The notes: generated from the sequence alone by a model not told the origin. DNA of 64,000 bases from Enterococcus crotali (GCF_000633635.1 NZ_AYPQ01000002.1:485643-549642), one strand, 5' to 3'; positions 53,564-63,623 are shown, counted from the first letter of the stretch. Made by a program: numbers and translations.

Positions 53564-54265
53564 ATGCAGGGATTTCCTGATATTGGTCAAATAACGAAAG
53601 TATTGAGCGATGAATCACGGATTCAAATCATAACGATTCTAATGGACAAACGGTATCATACCGTTCACGAGCTTGCTAAGTTAGTACATATCAAAGATCA
53701 TACAGCCTCTTACCATTTGAAAAAAATGGCTGAACTGGGTTGGCTTACGTTTCATAAACAAGGACGACATGTCTATTACTGTCTATCCAATGATGAGATT
53801 GCAGAATTAATGGAAAAATTAATGCACCTTAGCCCACTAAAACCTATTACTTCATATAATAAAAGTACAGAGTATAAACAGCTAAAAGCGGGCCGAAGTT
53901 GTTATTGCCATCTAGCTGGTGAATTGGGTGTACAGTTTTTTGATCAGTTATGTCTGATGCAGTTTCTGATTTTAGAGAATGATCAGTTATTTCTTACTCA
54001 TTCAGGAGAAAAATTTTTTTCGGACTTGGCTATTAACATACCAGATTTAAAAAAGAAACCAGGTATATTCGCAAAACCTTGTCTTGATTGGACTGAACGA
54101 AAATTTCATTTGGCTGGGAATCTAGGAACAGCTTTTTTCAATGAATGTATTGCCCATGAGTGGATAATTAAACATCCGCAAAATCGTAGTATCGTTTTAA
54201 GCAAGCATGGCTCGAAATGGTTTCACTCATTCATTGCCTTAGAAAATAAAATTTTGCTAGAGTAG
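53564..54265 (+). CDS. ArsR-type winged-helix regulator with C-terminal extension
   Basis: 233 residues. N-terminal ArsR-like HTH: ITKVLSDESRIQIITILMDKRYHTVHELAKLVHIKDHTASYHLKKMAELGWL and wing HKQGRHVYYCLS. The C-terminal 130 residues contain two similar parts (RSCYCHLAGELGVQFFDQLC and CLDWTERKFHLAGNLGTAFF, each with a Cys and HLAG..G..FF), an internal duplication that may hold a sensor. Similar regulators sit beside flavin reductases in enterococci. ATG at 53564 follows GGGAGGGG. Confidence 0.8.
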   Translation: MQGFPDIGQITKVLSDESRIQIITILMDKRYHTVHELAKLVHIKDHTASYHLKKMAELGWLTFHKQGRHVYYCLSNDEIAELMEKLMHLSPLKPITSYNKSTEYKQLKAGRSCYCHLAGELGVQFFDQLCLMQFLILENDQLFLTHSGEKFFSDLAINIPDLKKKPGIFAKPCLDWTERKFHLAGNLGTAFFNECIAHEWIIKHPQNRSIVLSKHGSKWFHSFIALENKILLE

Positions 54266-54283
54266 ATAAGTCTCATCTATCGA

Positions 54284-54325
54284 AAAGAGTAGAGCCAAAG
54301 CGAAAACGCTTTAGCTCTACTCTTT
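54284..54325. terminator. Strong bidirectional terminator between the ArsR gene and veg
   Basis: AAAGAGTAGAGCCAAAGCG pairs with CGCTTTAGCTCTACTCTTT around AAAA, with A/T runs on both sides. Confidence 0.9.
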
Positions 54326-54339
54326 AAAATCAATAAATT

Positions 54340-54585
54340 TCAGACTGCTTCACTGATAAATTCAATCTCTACTGTGCGTGTTAACACATCTGAATAACTA
54401 TAAGAAACTCGTTCAAATGAGTTTTCATCTGGATCTAAATCTACTACGAAGACAGATGGATACGTTTCTGTCAAAATACCATTACGTTCTGTTTGACGCT
54501 TTCTGCCGGTCTGAGCAACTAATGTGATTTTGCTGCCGATACGACATTCTAGATCTTTTTTAATGGAAGCTAAAGTTGTTGGCAT
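54340..54585 (-). CDS. veg: Veg family protein
   Basis: 81 residues. The whole sequence follows the Veg family: PTTLASIKKDLECRIGSKI, the basic patch RKRQTERNGILTETYPSVFVVDLDPDEN and FERVSYSYSDVLTRTVEIEF. Veg is a small SH3-like protein that stimulates biofilm formation in Bacillus by an unclear route and is widely conserved next to ispE/sigma genes. I chose ATG at 54585, preceded by GAGGTGA, over an upstream in-frame start. Confidence 0.93.
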   Translation of the reverse strand: MPTTLASIKKDLECRIGSKITLVAQTGRKRQTERNGILTETYPSVFVVDLDPDENSFERVSYSYSDVLTRTVEIEFISEAV

Positions 54586-54718
54586 TGCATTCACCTCAAA
54601 TGTCAGTATACCACATATTAATAAAAATAACAAGTTTACCATAGCAGAAAATTAAATGCAACTAATTATAATTTATAAATGGATAATTATTTGATGTGAA
54701 AAATGGCAAAATTCTCAT

Positions 54719-55228
54719 CTAATCATAAATTATTGCTTTTAGTTTCCTTTTTGCCCGATCATATGCGCTTCTAACCGTGATTTCACGGCTATCTGTATCT
54801 TTAGCGATCTCTTCTAATTCTTTACCATTCATGTATTCTTGAAACGTAGTTCGTTCAAATGGCGATAGCATGGTCGGCAACTGCTCTAGCTTCTCCCGAA
54901 TGATCATTTGCTCTAACACATCAGTCTCTTCTATCCCTATGTAATCGAAAAACGACTCTCCCTGATTCTCCATTTTTTGATCTAAAGAGACCGACTGTGT
55001 ATCGATCGTTCGCTTGAGTGCACATTGTTTTCTGACTAAACTACGAATATGATTTTCAAAGTTTGACTTAAAAAACTTCCCAATTGATACATCGTGCACT
55101 TCTTCATATTTTTCTAACGAACGATGAAAAATAATTCGGCCTTCCTGCAACCAATCTTCTCGATCAAAATCTTTCAGATAATACTTTTTTTGAAACTTAT
55201 ACACTACTGGATGATATTTCTGATACAA
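54719..55228 (-). CDS. Sigma-70 family RNA polymerase sigma factor, SigH-like; 5' end in another frame
   Basis: 169 residues in the main frame. Region 2 (YQKYHPVVYKFQKKYYLKDFDREDWLQEGRIIFHRSLEKYEEVHDVSIGKFFKSNFENHIRSLVRKQ) and region 4 (LPTMLSPFERTTFQEYMNGKELEEIAKDTDSREITVRSAYDRAKRKLK) are clear. The frame itself has no proper start with a ribosome-binding site. An ATG at 55278 behind AGGAGAAGG reads MNKYQDILKGDTV and would enter the main frame as SFDRLYQKYHP if one T were added at about 55235-55237. Position after rae1 equals sigH in Bacillus. Enterococci do not sporulate, and the related factor in lactic acid bacteria is a competence-type sigma. Confidence 0.8.
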   Translation of the reverse strand: MYQKYHPVVYKFQKKYYLKDFDREDWLQEGRIIFHRSLEKYEEVHDVSIGKFFKSNFENHIRSLVRKQCALKRTIDTQSVSLDQKMENQGESFFDYIGIEETDVLEQMIIREKLEQLPTMLSPFERTTFQEYMNGKELEEIAKDTDSREITVRSAYDRAKRKLKAIIYD

Positions 55229-55365
55229 ACGATCAAACTTACTGTGTCCCCTTTTAAAATGTCTTGATACTTATTCATTACCAACCTTCTCCTTTCAAGC
55301 ATTCTACCAAAATGCTTAAAAAAAGCGTAACATTTTATTTTTAAAAAGTAGAATAAAACAGGATA

Positions 55366-55896
55366 TTAATCTTTGTTTTTAGACAATTCATCCATTTTTT
55401 CTGACAATTTTGACAATTGATCGATATTCCAAGGAGAATTTCGTCGAAAATCTTGAAAATGGATATCTGTTGCATGAACTGCAATCGTACGTTCCGTTTT
55501 TTGAACATTTTTATACAACTCATTTGCCGACGCTCGTAACGCCCCTTTTGAAAAAACAAGCCATTGTTCTGCCAGATCGCTCGTCGCTACAGTTACTTGG
55601 GTCAATCGATCATTCTTCTCTCCTGCGATACGTTCAATATAGCTATCAGCGGTTTCTTCTTCCTTGGTGAAAACGACTGTTAACTGGTACTTTTTATACG
55701 TTTGCTGAATGCCTGGAACTAGCTGTGCATCAAAAACAACGATGATTTCTAAATCCTCATATTTTGCATAATTTGATAAACGCTGTAGTAAAACTTCTCT
55801 AGCATCTTCAAGCTTATTCTGATTCTTGAGCTGAACCAATTCAGGCCAAGAACCGATCATATTATAACCATCCACGATCAGTAACTGTTTTTTCAT
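55366..55896 (-). CDS. rae1: NYN domain endoribonuclease Rae1/YacP
   Basis: 176 residues, PIN-like NYN fold. Start KKQLLIVDGYNMIGSWPELVQL with the catalytic Asp, then VVFDAQLVPG, FTKEEETADSYIERI and VTVATSDLAEQW with further acidic residues, and a C-terminal RRNSPWNIDQL. In Bacillus it cleaves mRNA at the ribosomal A site. It follows rlmB, keeping the order cysS - mrnC - rlmB - rae1 - sigH. Confidence 0.92.
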   Translation of the reverse strand: MKKQLLIVDGYNMIGSWPELVQLKNQNKLEDAREVLLQRLSNYAKYEDLEIIVVFDAQLVPGIQQTYKKYQLTVVFTKEEETADSYIERIAGEKNDRLTQVTVATSDLAEQWLVFSKGALRASANELYKNVQKTERTIAVHATDIHFQDFRRNSPWNIDQLSKLSEKMDELSKNKD

Positions 55897-56025
55897 TTTT
55901 CTTTGTCACCTTCTTTATATAAAAAGTCGAGAAAAAAGCATTCCGCAGTTTCAAGCATAGTTGTTCATAGCTTCAAAACTTATGTAGCATATTGTTCACT
56001 CTTTTCCCGCCGTTTACCAGAATGA

Positions 56026-56865
56026 TTAAAGGGGATTTCGTCCGCGATAAGCTTCATACATCAGCAACCCAGCTGCAACACCTGCATTCAAGCTCTGAAC
56101 ATGTCCGCTCATTGGAATCGTCAATAACTCGTCGACTTCTTTATGCAGTCCTTGACTCATCCCACGGCCCTCATTACCGATGATCAAAGCAATTGCTCCT
56201 TGAGTATTCCATTGACGATAATCAGTCCCGTTCATATCTGTTCCAAAAATCCAAAAACTATTTTCTTTCAGTGTAGCAATACTTTGCGTTAAATTCGTTA
56301 CTCGGGCAACAGGAATATATTCCACAGCTCCAGTCGAAGCTTTCGCAACAACTGGTGTAATTCCTACTGCTCGATGTTTAGGAATAATGATACCATCAAC
56401 TCCTGTTGCATCTGCCGTTCTTAATATAGAACCAAAATTGTGAGGATCTTCTAAGCTGTCTAGAATCAAGAAAAAAGGGGTCTCTGTCTTTTCTTTCGTA
56501 CGATCAAGCAATTCATCCAGCGTTAAGTATTCATACGCTGTGATCGCTAGTACAACGCCTTGATGCACACCATGATTGGTCATAGTATCTAATTTTTGTT
56601 TTGGCACCCATTTGACAGGCACTGCATTTTCTTTTGCCAGTAATTTTAATTGTTCGACTTTTTCACTTTTACTGTCTTCTTGTAGAAATAATTTATTGCC
56701 GCGCCCTTGTTGAATCGCTTCAACTGACGCATGATTACCGAAAACAAAATTCTCTTCAATTGTTTCTTGGGTGATTTCCCGTTCTCTTTTTACGTTTTCT
56801 TTTTTGAACGGTTCTTTTTTTTGTGATTTATTCCCTTTGAAAGAACGTTTTTTATCATTTCTCAT
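56026..56865 (-). CDS. rlmB: 23S rRNA (guanosine-2251-2'-O)-methyltransferase
   Basis: 279 residues. A basic N-terminal extension (lysine/arginine/glutamate-rich, about 35 residues) is followed by a substrate-binding domain ([13 protein letters not shown]) and a SPOUT methyltransferase domain: [45 protein letters not shown] and the knot motif [11 protein letters not shown] ... [26 protein letters not shown] at 56865 overlaps the mrnC end by 11 bp, with AGGTGA upstream. Confidence 0.93.
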   Translation of the reverse strand: MRNDKKRSFKGNKSQKKEPFKKENVKREREITQETIEENFVFGNHASVEAIQQGRGNKLFLQEDSKSEKVEQLKLLAKENAVPVKWVPKQKLDTMTNHGVHQGVVLAITAYEYLTLDELLDRTKEKTETPFFLILDSLEDPHNFGSILRTADATGVDGIIIPKHRAVGITPVVAKASTGAVEYIPVARVTNLTQSIATLKENSFWIFGTDMNGTDYRQWNTQGAIALIIGNEGRGMSQGLHKEVDELLTIPMSGHVQSLNAGVAAGLLMYEAYRGRNPL

Positions 56866-57253
56866 TTTCTTCACCTACTTTTTTTATACACCAATCGATC
56901 AATTCTTCTAAACGTTCTGTTTGTTTCGTTAGATGTAAATACCCCATCAATGATTCAAAGCCTGTCGCGATTCGATAAGTTGTGATATCAGCATTTTTAG
57001 CTGAGGTATGGCTTTTAGCATTACGGCCGCGTTTATACATCAGCTCTTCATTTTCTGTCAATAACTGCTCATCAAGCATTCCCTGAATCAAAAAAGCCTG
57101 CGCTTTAGCTGAAACATAATGTGTCGCCATACGGTGTAGAATATTCGGCTTAGTCTGGCCTAATTCAACCAAATAGTCACGGATATAAATTTCATAGATC
57201 GCATCGCCCACATAAGCCAATGCTAAACCGTTTAATTGTGTATAATCTCTCAT
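56855..57253 (-). CDS. mrnC: Mini-ribonuclease III
   Basis: 132 residues. An RNase III catalytic domain without ds[29 protein letters not shown] (catalytic acidic residues), [36 protein letters not shown]. It matures 23S rRNA ends. ATG at 57253 overlaps the cysS stop by 4 bp, and its end overlaps rlmB, so the three are one operon. Confidence 0.94.
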   Translation of the reverse strand: MRDYTQLNGLALAYVGDAIYEIYIRDYLVELGQTKPNILHRMATHYVSAKAQAFLIQGMLDEQLLTENEELMYKRGRNAKSHTSAKNADITTYRIATGFESLMGYLHLTKQTERLEELIDWCIKKVGEENEK

Positions 57254-58662
57254 TCACTTCTTCTCCATCTAGTTCCTTGCGCTGTATCTTCCAAGGTTAT
57301 TCCTTTATCTTTTAACAAGTCACGGATTTCATCACTGCGGGCAAAATCACGATTGGCACGTGCTTGATTGCGCTCTTCGATCAATTGGTCGATATCATCA
57401 TCTAGCAGCTCTTCTGATAAAAAGAAGAGCCCAAAAATACTTAACCATTGTGTAAATTGTTCCAGAGCTTTTTCAATCACCAAGGCTGATACCGCTTCTT
57501 GCTCGCTATATTGGTTTAACCATTTCGCCATTTCATAGACTACGGTGATGCCATTTGCCGCATTAAAATCATCATCCATTTCAGTCGTAAAACGTGTTTC
57601 TAGGTCTGCTAATTCTTGTAACATTTGATTATCTGCTTCCAATTCGACTGCTGCATCAGATTTTCTAAAGGATACATTCTCAAACGCATTTTTTAATTTC
57701 TGTAAATTGACGCTGGCTTCTTTCAATGTCGTTTCACTATAACGAATCGGGCGACGGTATTGTGTAGTTGCCATGAAGAAACGCAGTACTTGAGGATCGA
57801 CTTGTTTCACTAACTCATGAACGGTTACAAAGTTACCTAACGATTTACTCATTTTTTCATCGTCTTCGCCAATTGTTACAAACCCATTATGCATCCAGTA
57901 ATTAGCAAATGTTTTGCCTGTTTTCGCTTCACTTTGAGCAATTTCATTTTCGTGATGGGGAAATTCTAAGTCTTGACCGCCACCATGAATATCAATTGTA
58001 TCACCTAAATGTTTGGTTGCCATAACAGAACACTCGATGTGCCAGCCAGGACGTCCAGCTCCCCACGGAGAATCCCATGAGATCTCACCTTCTTTAGCCC
58101 CTTTCCATAAGGCAAAATCTAGCGGATCTTCTTTCAATTCTTTTTCTACACCAGTTCGTTGGCTCGCACCGACTTCTAATTCGTCGATTGATTGATGGCT
58201 AAGTTTCCCGTAGTTTTCAAATTTGCGTGTTCGGTAATAGACATCGCCTTGTGATTCGTACGCATAGCCTTTATCAATCAGCGCTTGAATAAACGTCAAA
58301 ATATCCGGCATATGATCCATGACACGAGGGTGCAGCGTTGCTGGTTTAACATTTAAGCTATTCGTATCCTCTTCAAAAGCATGGATAAAACGTTCTGCAA
58401 CTTCTGGCGCTGTGATACCTAGATCTTTAGCTGCTCGGATGATTTTATCATCGACATCGGTAAAGTTTGACACATAATTCACTTCATATCCGCGATACTC
58501 TAAGTAACGTCTGATCGTGTCAAAAGCCATTGAACTACGGGCATTGCCGATGTGAATATAATTATAGACAGTCGGTCCGCAGACATACATCCGGACTTTT
58601 CCTTCCTCTATTGGTTGAAACACTTCTTTTTCTCTCGTTAATGTATTATAAATTTGAATCAT
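57250..58662 (-). CDS. cysS: Cysteinyl-tRNA synthetase
   Basis: 470 residues. Class I motifs: [21 protein letters not shown] (HIGH-type, zinc ligand Cys), WHIECSVMA with the second zinc Cys, [16 protein letters not shown] (His ligands) and KMSKSLGNF. It charges tRNA-Cys. It overlaps cysE by 17 bp and lies downstream of a cysteine T-box, so it is probably induced when charged tRNA-Cys is low. Confidence 0.97.
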   Translation of the reverse strand: MIQIYNTLTREKEVFQPIEEGKVRMYVCGPTVYNYIHIGNARSSMAFDTIRRYLEYRGYEVNYVSNFTDVDDKIIRAAKDLGITAPEVAERFIHAFEEDTNSLNVKPATLHPRVMDHMPDILTFIQALIDKGYAYESQGDVYYRTRKFENYGKLSHQSIDELEVGASQRTGVEKELKEDPLDFALWKGAKEGEISWDSPWGAGRPGWHIECSVMATKHLGDTIDIHGGGQDLEFPHHENEIAQSEAKTGKTFANYWMHNGFVTIGEDDEKMSKSLGNFVTVHELVKQVDPQVLRFFMATTQYRRPIRYSETTLKEASVNLQKLKNAFENVSFRKSDAAVELEADNQMLQELADLETRFTTEMDDDFNAANGITVVYEMAKWLNQYSEQEAVSALVIEKALEQFTQWLSIFGLFFLSEELLDDDIDQLIEERNQARANRDFARSDEIRDLLKDKGITLEDTAQGTRWRRSE

Positions 58663-59194
58663 ACGTTACCTCCAATTTTTCTCCTTTTACTCTAACAACT
58701 TTTGCTGGTATTCCTACAGCCGTTGCATCATCAGGAATATCTGTTAATACAACAGCAGAAGCACCAATTTTGGCCCGTTCACCAATTGTAACAGGTCCTA
58801 ATATCTGAGCATGTGCATGGACCATAGCTCCCTTTTTGACAGTCGGATGACGTTTTCCTGTATCCTTACCTGTCCCGCCTAACGTTACCCCATGGAACAA
58901 TACAACATCCTCTTCGATTTCTGCCGTTTGACCAATCACAATTCCCATACCATGATCAATAAAAACGCCCGGTGCAATTGTCGCGCCAGGATGGATCTCA
59001 ATCCCTGTTATAAATCGCCAAAACTGCGCATGGATCTTCGCTAAAAGAAACAAGCGGTGTCTATATAAAAAATGGGAAAAACGATGCCAAAACAACGCAT
59101 GTAATCCTGGATATGTAAGCAATGCTTCCAACGTCGAACGTGCTGCTGGATCATTGTTTTTGACTGCCCTAACGGCTCTTTTTAACCAACTCAT
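58646..59194 (-). CDS. cysE: Serine O-acetyltransferase
   Basis: 182 residues. An N-terminal helical part ([26 protein letters not shown]) and a left-handed beta-helix acetyltransferase: [51 protein letters not shown] and [19 protein letters not shown]. It makes O-acetylserine for cysteine synthesis. ATG at 59194 has AGGAGT at 7 bp; earlier in-frame starts have no site. The T-box upstream fits cysteine control. Confidence 0.94.
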   Translation of the reverse strand: MSWLKRAVRAVKNNDPAARSTLEALLTYPGLHALFWHRFSHFLYRHRLFLLAKIHAQFWRFITGIEIHPGATIAPGVFIDHGMGIVIGQTAEIEEDVVLFHGVTLGGTGKDTGKRHPTVKKGAMVHAHAQILGPVTIGERAKIGASAVVLTDIPDDATAVGIPAKVVRVKGEKLEVTYDSNL

Positions 59195-59273
59195 ATTCGT
59201 ACTCCTTTCGTTCATTGTCAAAACCATTTTTATTCCCCTGGTATACCTTCTTGCTAATAGTTCTCGAGAAATT

Positions 59274-59468
59274 TTATTTATTGTGTTTTTGCGATTTAAT
59301 CAGTTGCCATAAAAAGAAAGCTATGACTATCGTTTCCACTAGAATTGCAAATAAATCACGGACTGTTAGCGAGCTTCTTAATACAAAGTTTATTATCGTA
59401 CAAATAAAAAACACAAAAAGAAAAAAACTCGTTTTAGTTTGGATAACTTCATTTTTTATTTTTTTCAT
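59274..59468 (-). CDS. Small two-helix membrane protein between T-box and cysE (64 aa)
   Basis: 64 residues with two hydrophobic segments (FFLFVFFICTIINFVL and LFAILVETIVIAFFLWQLI) and charged ends. ATG at 59468 follows AAGAGGTGGG at proper spacing. It lies directly downstream of the cysteine T-box and 80 bp upstream of cysE, so it is probably in the T-box-controlled transcript. I recognise no family. A role in cysteine or sulfur uptake is only a guess from position. Confidence 0.6.
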   Translation of the reverse strand: MKKIKNEVIQTKTSFFLFVFFICTIINFVLRSSLTVRDLFAILVETIVIAFFLWQLIKSQKHNK

Positions 59469-59535
59469 ATTTCCCACCTCTTACAAATTTTTTTGTTTAT
59501 CACATCAATCGAAAACGTCCTAGTGATGCGTTTCA

Positions 59536-59766
59536 AAATAAAGAAGCATCTTTTAAACGAAATAACTCCGTTTAAAAGACGCTTCTGCGTGGTTCCACTT
59601 TTTTTCACAGGTCTCCCTGCCTCAAAACAGATAACGGTTGTTGGCCGTTTTCAGCTACGTATCACTGAAACTATTCAAAGATGCATTTCAAAAAGGGCTG
59701 ACAACTGTTTTCACCATCCACAGTCTCTCTAAAGACACGCGCTTTTTTACTTCTTCTTCTCTACAT
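59536..59766 (-). promoter_or_regulatory. T-box riboswitch leader, cysteine specifier
   Basis: On the minus strand: a stem I region with AGAGA and GGTGAAAA; a specifier loop GAAATGCATC whose TGC codon (59685-59683) reads Cys; the T-box sequence TGGAACCACGC (59597-59587); and a terminator GAAGCGTC..TTAAACG/CGTTTAAAAGATGCTTC with a T-rich tail (59585-59536). A -10 TATAAT lies at 59778-59773 inside the gltX 3' end. It controls the small membrane gene, cysE and cysS by uncharged tRNA-Cys. Confidence 0.88.
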
Positions 59767-59773
59767 ATTTCTA

Positions 59774-61231
59774 TTATAAAACGTTATTTAAATGATCTAA
59801 CGCTTTTTCTTTCCCTAAAAGCTCGATCGTATCGCCTAATTCTGGTCCATGCATTTGTCCTGAAACAGCTACACGAATCGGCATGAATAGGTTTTTGCCC
59901 TTCACGCCAGTTTCTTTTTGAACTGCTTTGATCCCTGCTTTGATACTTGGAACATCTACAACGTCCATCGCTTCCAATTGTGCTTTGAAGGCTGTTAGAA
60001 CTTCTGGAACTGTTTCTCCAGCTAAGACTTCTTTGGCTGCATCATCTAAGACTGGATGTTCGTTGAAGAACAACTCAGATACATTGACGATTTCAGCCGC
60101 ATAACTCATTTGTGGTTGGTACAAGCTGACAACTTTTTTCAACCATTCTAATTTTTCTCCGCTTGGTTGCGCTTCGATTTTGCCTTCTGCAACTAAATAA
60201 GGAAGACACATATCTGTTAAAACATCTAAGTCTAATTGTTTCATGTATTGGTTATTGACCCATTCGAGTTTTTTCCCATCAAAGGCTGCTGGTGATTTGC
60301 TTAAACGTTCTGGATCAAAGATTTTGATCAATTCTTCTTGTGAGAAGATTTCTTCTTCCCCAACTGGTGACCAGCCTAATAACGCTGTGAAGTTAAACAT
60401 TGCTTCTGGTAAATAGCCAAGTTCACGGTATTGTTCGATAAATTGTAAAATCGATTCATCACGTTTACTTAATTTTTTACCCGTTTCAGAGTTGATGATC
60501 AATGTCATATGTCCAAATTGCGGCGCTTTCCAGCCAAATGCTTCATAAACCATCAATTGTTTTGGTGTATTCGCAATATGATCGTCCCCACGTAAAACAT
60601 GAGTGATTTTCATCATATGATCATCCACTGCTACAGCAAAATTATACGTTGGCATACCATCACGTTTTTGAATAACGAAGTCCCCGCCAATATTATCTGA
60701 TTCAAAAACAATTTCGCCTTTAACGATATCTTCAAATGTATAAGAAGTATTTCTCGGTACGCGGAAACGAATCACAGGAGTAAGTCCTTGTGCTTCTTTT
60801 TCTGCTTGTTCAGAAGGTGTCAATTCTGCACATTTCCCAGAATAATGAGGCATTTCACTGCGAGAGCGTTGTGCTTCTCTTTCAGCTTCTAACTCTTCTT
60901 CAGTACAATAACATTTATAAGCACGATTGCTTACCAACAGTTGATCGATCAAAGGTTGATAAATTTCGCCACGTTCTGACTGACGGTAAGGACCATATTC
61001 ACCTGGTTTTTCAGGAGATTCATCCCAATCCATGCCCAACCAAGCTAAATTTTCCAGCTGGCTTTTTTCACCGTTCTCGATATTTCTTTTTTGATCGGTA
61101 TCTTCAATTCGGATAATAAATTCACCATCATTGTGGCGGGCAAATAAATAATTGAATAAAGCTGTTCTTGCATTTCCAATGTGCAAATGTCCAGTTGGAC
61201 TTGGTGCATAACGTACACGTACTTTTGTCAT
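59774..61231 (-). CDS. gltX: Glutamyl-tRNA synthetase
   Basis: 485 residues. Class I motifs: [26 protein letters not shown] (HIGH) and [15 protein letters not shown] (KLSKR), plus [24 protein letters not shown]. It charges tRNA-Glu and probably also tRNA-Gln in a bacterium using the amidotransferase route. ATG at 61231 overlaps the ispF stop by 4 bp. The T-box for the cys genes starts at its 3' end. Confidence 0.97.
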   Translation of the reverse strand: MTKVRVRYAPSPTGHLHIGNARTALFNYLFARHNDGEFIIRIEDTDQKRNIENGEKSQLENLAWLGMDWDESPEKPGEYGPYRQSERGEIYQPLIDQLLVSNRAYKCYCTEEELEAEREAQRSRSEMPHYSGKCAELTPSEQAEKEAQGLTPVIRFRVPRNTSYTFEDIVKGEIVFESDNIGGDFVIQKRDGMPTYNFAVAVDDHMMKITHVLRGDDHIANTPKQLMVYEAFGWKAPQFGHMTLIINSETGKKLSKRDESILQFIEQYRELGYLPEAMFNFTALLGWSPVGEEEIFSQEELIKIFDPERLSKSPAAFDGKKLEWVNNQYMKQLDLDVLTDMCLPYLVAEGKIEAQPSGEKLEWLKKVVSLYQPQMSYAAEIVNVSELFFNEHPVLDDAAKEVLAGETVPEVLTAFKAQLEAMDVVDVPSIKAGIKAVQKETGVKGKNLFMPIRVAVSGQMHGPELGDTIELLGKEKALDHLNNVL

Positions 61232-61719
61232 TGTGCATTCCTCTTTCTATTTTCAAGTAAAGCGACCGCAATCGCTCCCATACCTTCTTCTTGACCAATG
61301 AAGCCCATTTTTTCCATCGTTGTTGCTTTTAAATTGATTTGATTTGTTTCAATTTGACAGGCTTTAGCGATGTTCGTTTTCATTTGTTCTAAATAGGGTT
61401 TCATTTTTGGTTGTTCTGCTAAAATTGTACAATCAATATTGCCAATAGTAAAGCCACTAGCCAAAATTTTTTGATTTGCTTCGTATAATAATTTCATAGA
61501 ATCCGCATCTTTAAATTCGGGATCAGTATCTGGAAATAAATGACCAATGTCTCCAAGTCCTGCGGCACCCAACAGTGCATCTGTAATCGCATGTAACAAT
61601 ACATCTGCATCCGAGTGTCCCAGCAATCCTTTTGTAAAAGGAAGCTCAACGCCTCCGATGATCAATTTACGTCCTTCTACTAATTGATGAACATCAAAAC
61701 CCTGTCCAATTCGTATCAT
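61228..61719 (-). CDS. ispF: 2-C-methyl-D-erythritol 2,4-cyclodiphosphate synthase
   Basis: 163 residues. IspF motifs: [21 protein letters not shown] (zinc ligands Asp, His), [34 protein letters not shown] (the DADVLLHA signature) and [18 protein letters not shown]. It cyclises CDP-ME2P in the MEP pathway. It follows ispD by 8 bp and overlaps gltX, as in Bacillus. Confidence 0.95.
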   Translation of the reverse strand: MIRIGQGFDVHQLVEGRKLIIGGVELPFTKGLLGHSDADVLLHAITDALLGAAGLGDIGHLFPDTDPEFKDADSMKLLYEANQKILASGFTIGNIDCTILAEQPKMKPYLEQMKTNIAKACQIETNQINLKATTMEKMGFIGQEEGMGAIAVALLENRKRNAQ

Positions 61720-61727
61720 TTTTTCAC

Positions 61728-62453
61728 CTAACTTCTTTTTCGTTTCACGATTGCTTCGCCGATCAGCATGTCTTCAGGTGTCGTTAATTTGATATTTTCA
61801 TAGCTGCCCAACACCATTGATACAGGTAAATTACCATATTTTTCAATAAGCGAAGCATCATCTGTTCCTAAATAGTTTTCCTGTTGCGCGAGCCTATGGA
61901 CTGCCATTAGATCCGTGCCATAAAAAGCTTGAGGCGTTTGGATTTGCCACAATGTTTCACGTGGAACTGTCTCTTCAACGATTCCATCAAAGACACGCTT
62001 GATCGTATCTTTGACCGGAACGCCTAAAATAGCAGCTCTTGTTTCTTGTACTTTTCTATGCAAAGATTTCAATTGAGCTAAGCTGACAAAAGGTCTTGCT
62101 CCATCATGAACCATTACGATATTTTCTGGATCGATCAACGCATTTAACCCATTAAAAACACTATACTGACGTTCACTACCACCGGATACAAGCGTTACTG
62201 TGCAACTTTTTTTCTTTGCTTCTTTCTTGACCATTGCTGCTAATAAATCCTGTTCATCTTCTTGCGTGACCAAGATAATATGTTTGCATGCTGGATCATT
62301 GAAAAAGGTGTTTAAAGAATAAGAAATAACTGGTTTACCGATCAAGTGCAATAAAATTTTATTCCGGCTGGCACCCATTCTCTTCCCTTGACCTGCCGCT
62401 AATAAAATGACCTCATAATCCAGCGCTCTATTTCTATTTTCAGCTTTTCTCAT
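61728..62453 (-). CDS. ispD: 2-C-methyl-D-erythritol 4-phosphate cytidylyltransferase
   Basis: 241 residues. Nucleotidyltransferase: VILLAAGQGKRMGASRNKILLHLIGKPV, VSGGSERQYSVFNGL, VMVHDGARPFVS, VPVKDTIKRV, TPQAF and TDDASLIEKYG. It makes CDP-ME in the MEP pathway. I chose ATG at 62453, inside the end of yacL and with a weak AAGAAGAA site, because it gives the family length; upstream in-frame starts would overlap yacL further. Confidence 0.93.
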   Translation of the reverse strand: MRKAENRNRALDYEVILLAAGQGKRMGASRNKILLHLIGKPVISYSLNTFFNDPACKHIILVTQEDEQDLLAAMVKKEAKKKSCTVTLVSGGSERQYSVFNGLNALIDPENIVMVHDGARPFVSLAQLKSLHRKVQETRAAILGVPVKDTIKRVFDGIVEETVPRETLWQIQTPQAFYGTDLMAVHRLAQQENYLGTDDASLIEKYGNLPVSMVLGSYENIKLTTPEDMLIGEAIVKRKRS

Positions 62454-63582
62454 TGGCTCTATGTTCTTCTTTACTGTCGTCGATCCCACGACCTGAGTGA
62501 GCTGGTTTAGCAAAAATCATTCGACCAGCTGCCGTTTGTAATGCACTCGTAACAACTACTTGAATATGTTCATTCATATAATGCTGTCCATCTTCAACCA
62601 CAACCATCGTGCCGTCATCTAAATAGGCTACGCCTTGCTGACGTTCTGTTCCAGCTTTTACAACCATCACATTCATTGTTTCACCTGGGATCACTACGGG
62701 TTTTACAGCATTTGCTAAAGCATTGATATTCAACACAGGAACATTTTGAAATTCAGAAACTTTGTTTAAGTTGTAGTCATTCGTTACTACTACGCCATCC
62801 AACAGTTTTGCTAATTTAATCAACTTACTGTCAACTTCTGAAATATCTTCAAAATCTCCTTCATACATTTCAACCGAAATACCAGGTTCTTTTTGCAATG
62901 CATTTAAAATATCCAATCCCCGGCGCCCGCGAACACGTTTTAGGCTATCTCCAGAATCTGCAATATATTGTAGCTCGTACAATACAAAATTAGGAATCAA
63001 AATAACACCTTCTAAAAAGCCAGTTTTAGCAATATCGTAGATTCTACCATCGATAATTACACTTGTATCCAAAATTTTGTATTTATGAAAGTGATCTTCT
63101 ATTCTGCGATCAAGAACTTCTCCTTCTGTTTCAACTTGCGCTTTCTTTTGTTTAGGAGTAAAAATTTTACGCCACTCATCAATCCGAGTTGTCCCCATAC
63201 GGAACCCTAGATAACCAAAAACGATCATGACCAAAATTGGTAATACGCTATTTACGAATGGGATATTCAAATTGTACATCGGAATTGAGATAATGGCTCC
63301 GATGATCAGACCGATAATCACACCGACGCTCCCGAATAATAGATACGTCAAACTCATTTCGTTTAATGTTGCTTCTACTTTTTTCACAACTGAAACAATA
63401 TACTTTGCTAACCCTAACGATAAAATAAAGAAAATAAGTGCACCAATCAAACTGTTAGTAAAGTTATTGTTCAGCCATGTATTATCTGCCTGTTTCGCCA
63501 TATCCCAAGCCAGTGGTAGCACTGAGATACCTAGACTTGCGCCAGCGACGACCATCAGCAGTGTGATGACACGTTTTTGCAT
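62440..63582 (-). CDS. PIN/TRAM domain membrane protein, YacL-type
   Basis: 380 residues. Four N-terminal membrane segments (to about residue 130) are followed by a cytoplasmic PIN domain (KYKILDTSVIIDGRIYDIAK, FVLYELQYIADSGDSLKRVRGRRGLDIL, VVTNDYNLNKVSE) with the four acidic residues and a C-terminal TRAM domain (VVKAGTERQQGVAYLDDGTMVVVEDG). It is probably an RNase tied to the membrane; exact role unknown. ATG at 63582 follows GGAGGA; an upstream in-frame start lacks a site. Confidence 0.92.
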   Translation of the reverse strand: MQKRVITLLMVVAGASLGISVLPLAWDMAKQADNTWLNNNFTNSLIGALIFFILSLGLAKYIVSVVKKVEATLNEMSLTYLLFGSVGVIIGLIIGAIISIPMYNLNIPFVNSVLPILVMIVFGYLGFRMGTTRIDEWRKIFTPKQKKAQVETEGEVLDRRIEDHFHKYKILDTSVIIDGRIYDIAKTGFLEGVILIPNFVLYELQYIADSGDSLKRVRGRRGLDILNALQKEPGISVEMYEGDFEDISEVDSKLIKLAKLLDGVVVTNDYNLNKVSEFQNVPVLNINALANAVKPVVIPGETMNVMVVKAGTERQQGVAYLDDGTMVVVEDGQHYMNEHIQVVVTSALQTAAGRMIFAKPAHSGRGIDDSKEEHRANEKS

Positions 63583-63623
63583 AGATTCATCCTCCAATAT
63601 AGTCATACTTAATTTAAAGAAAA

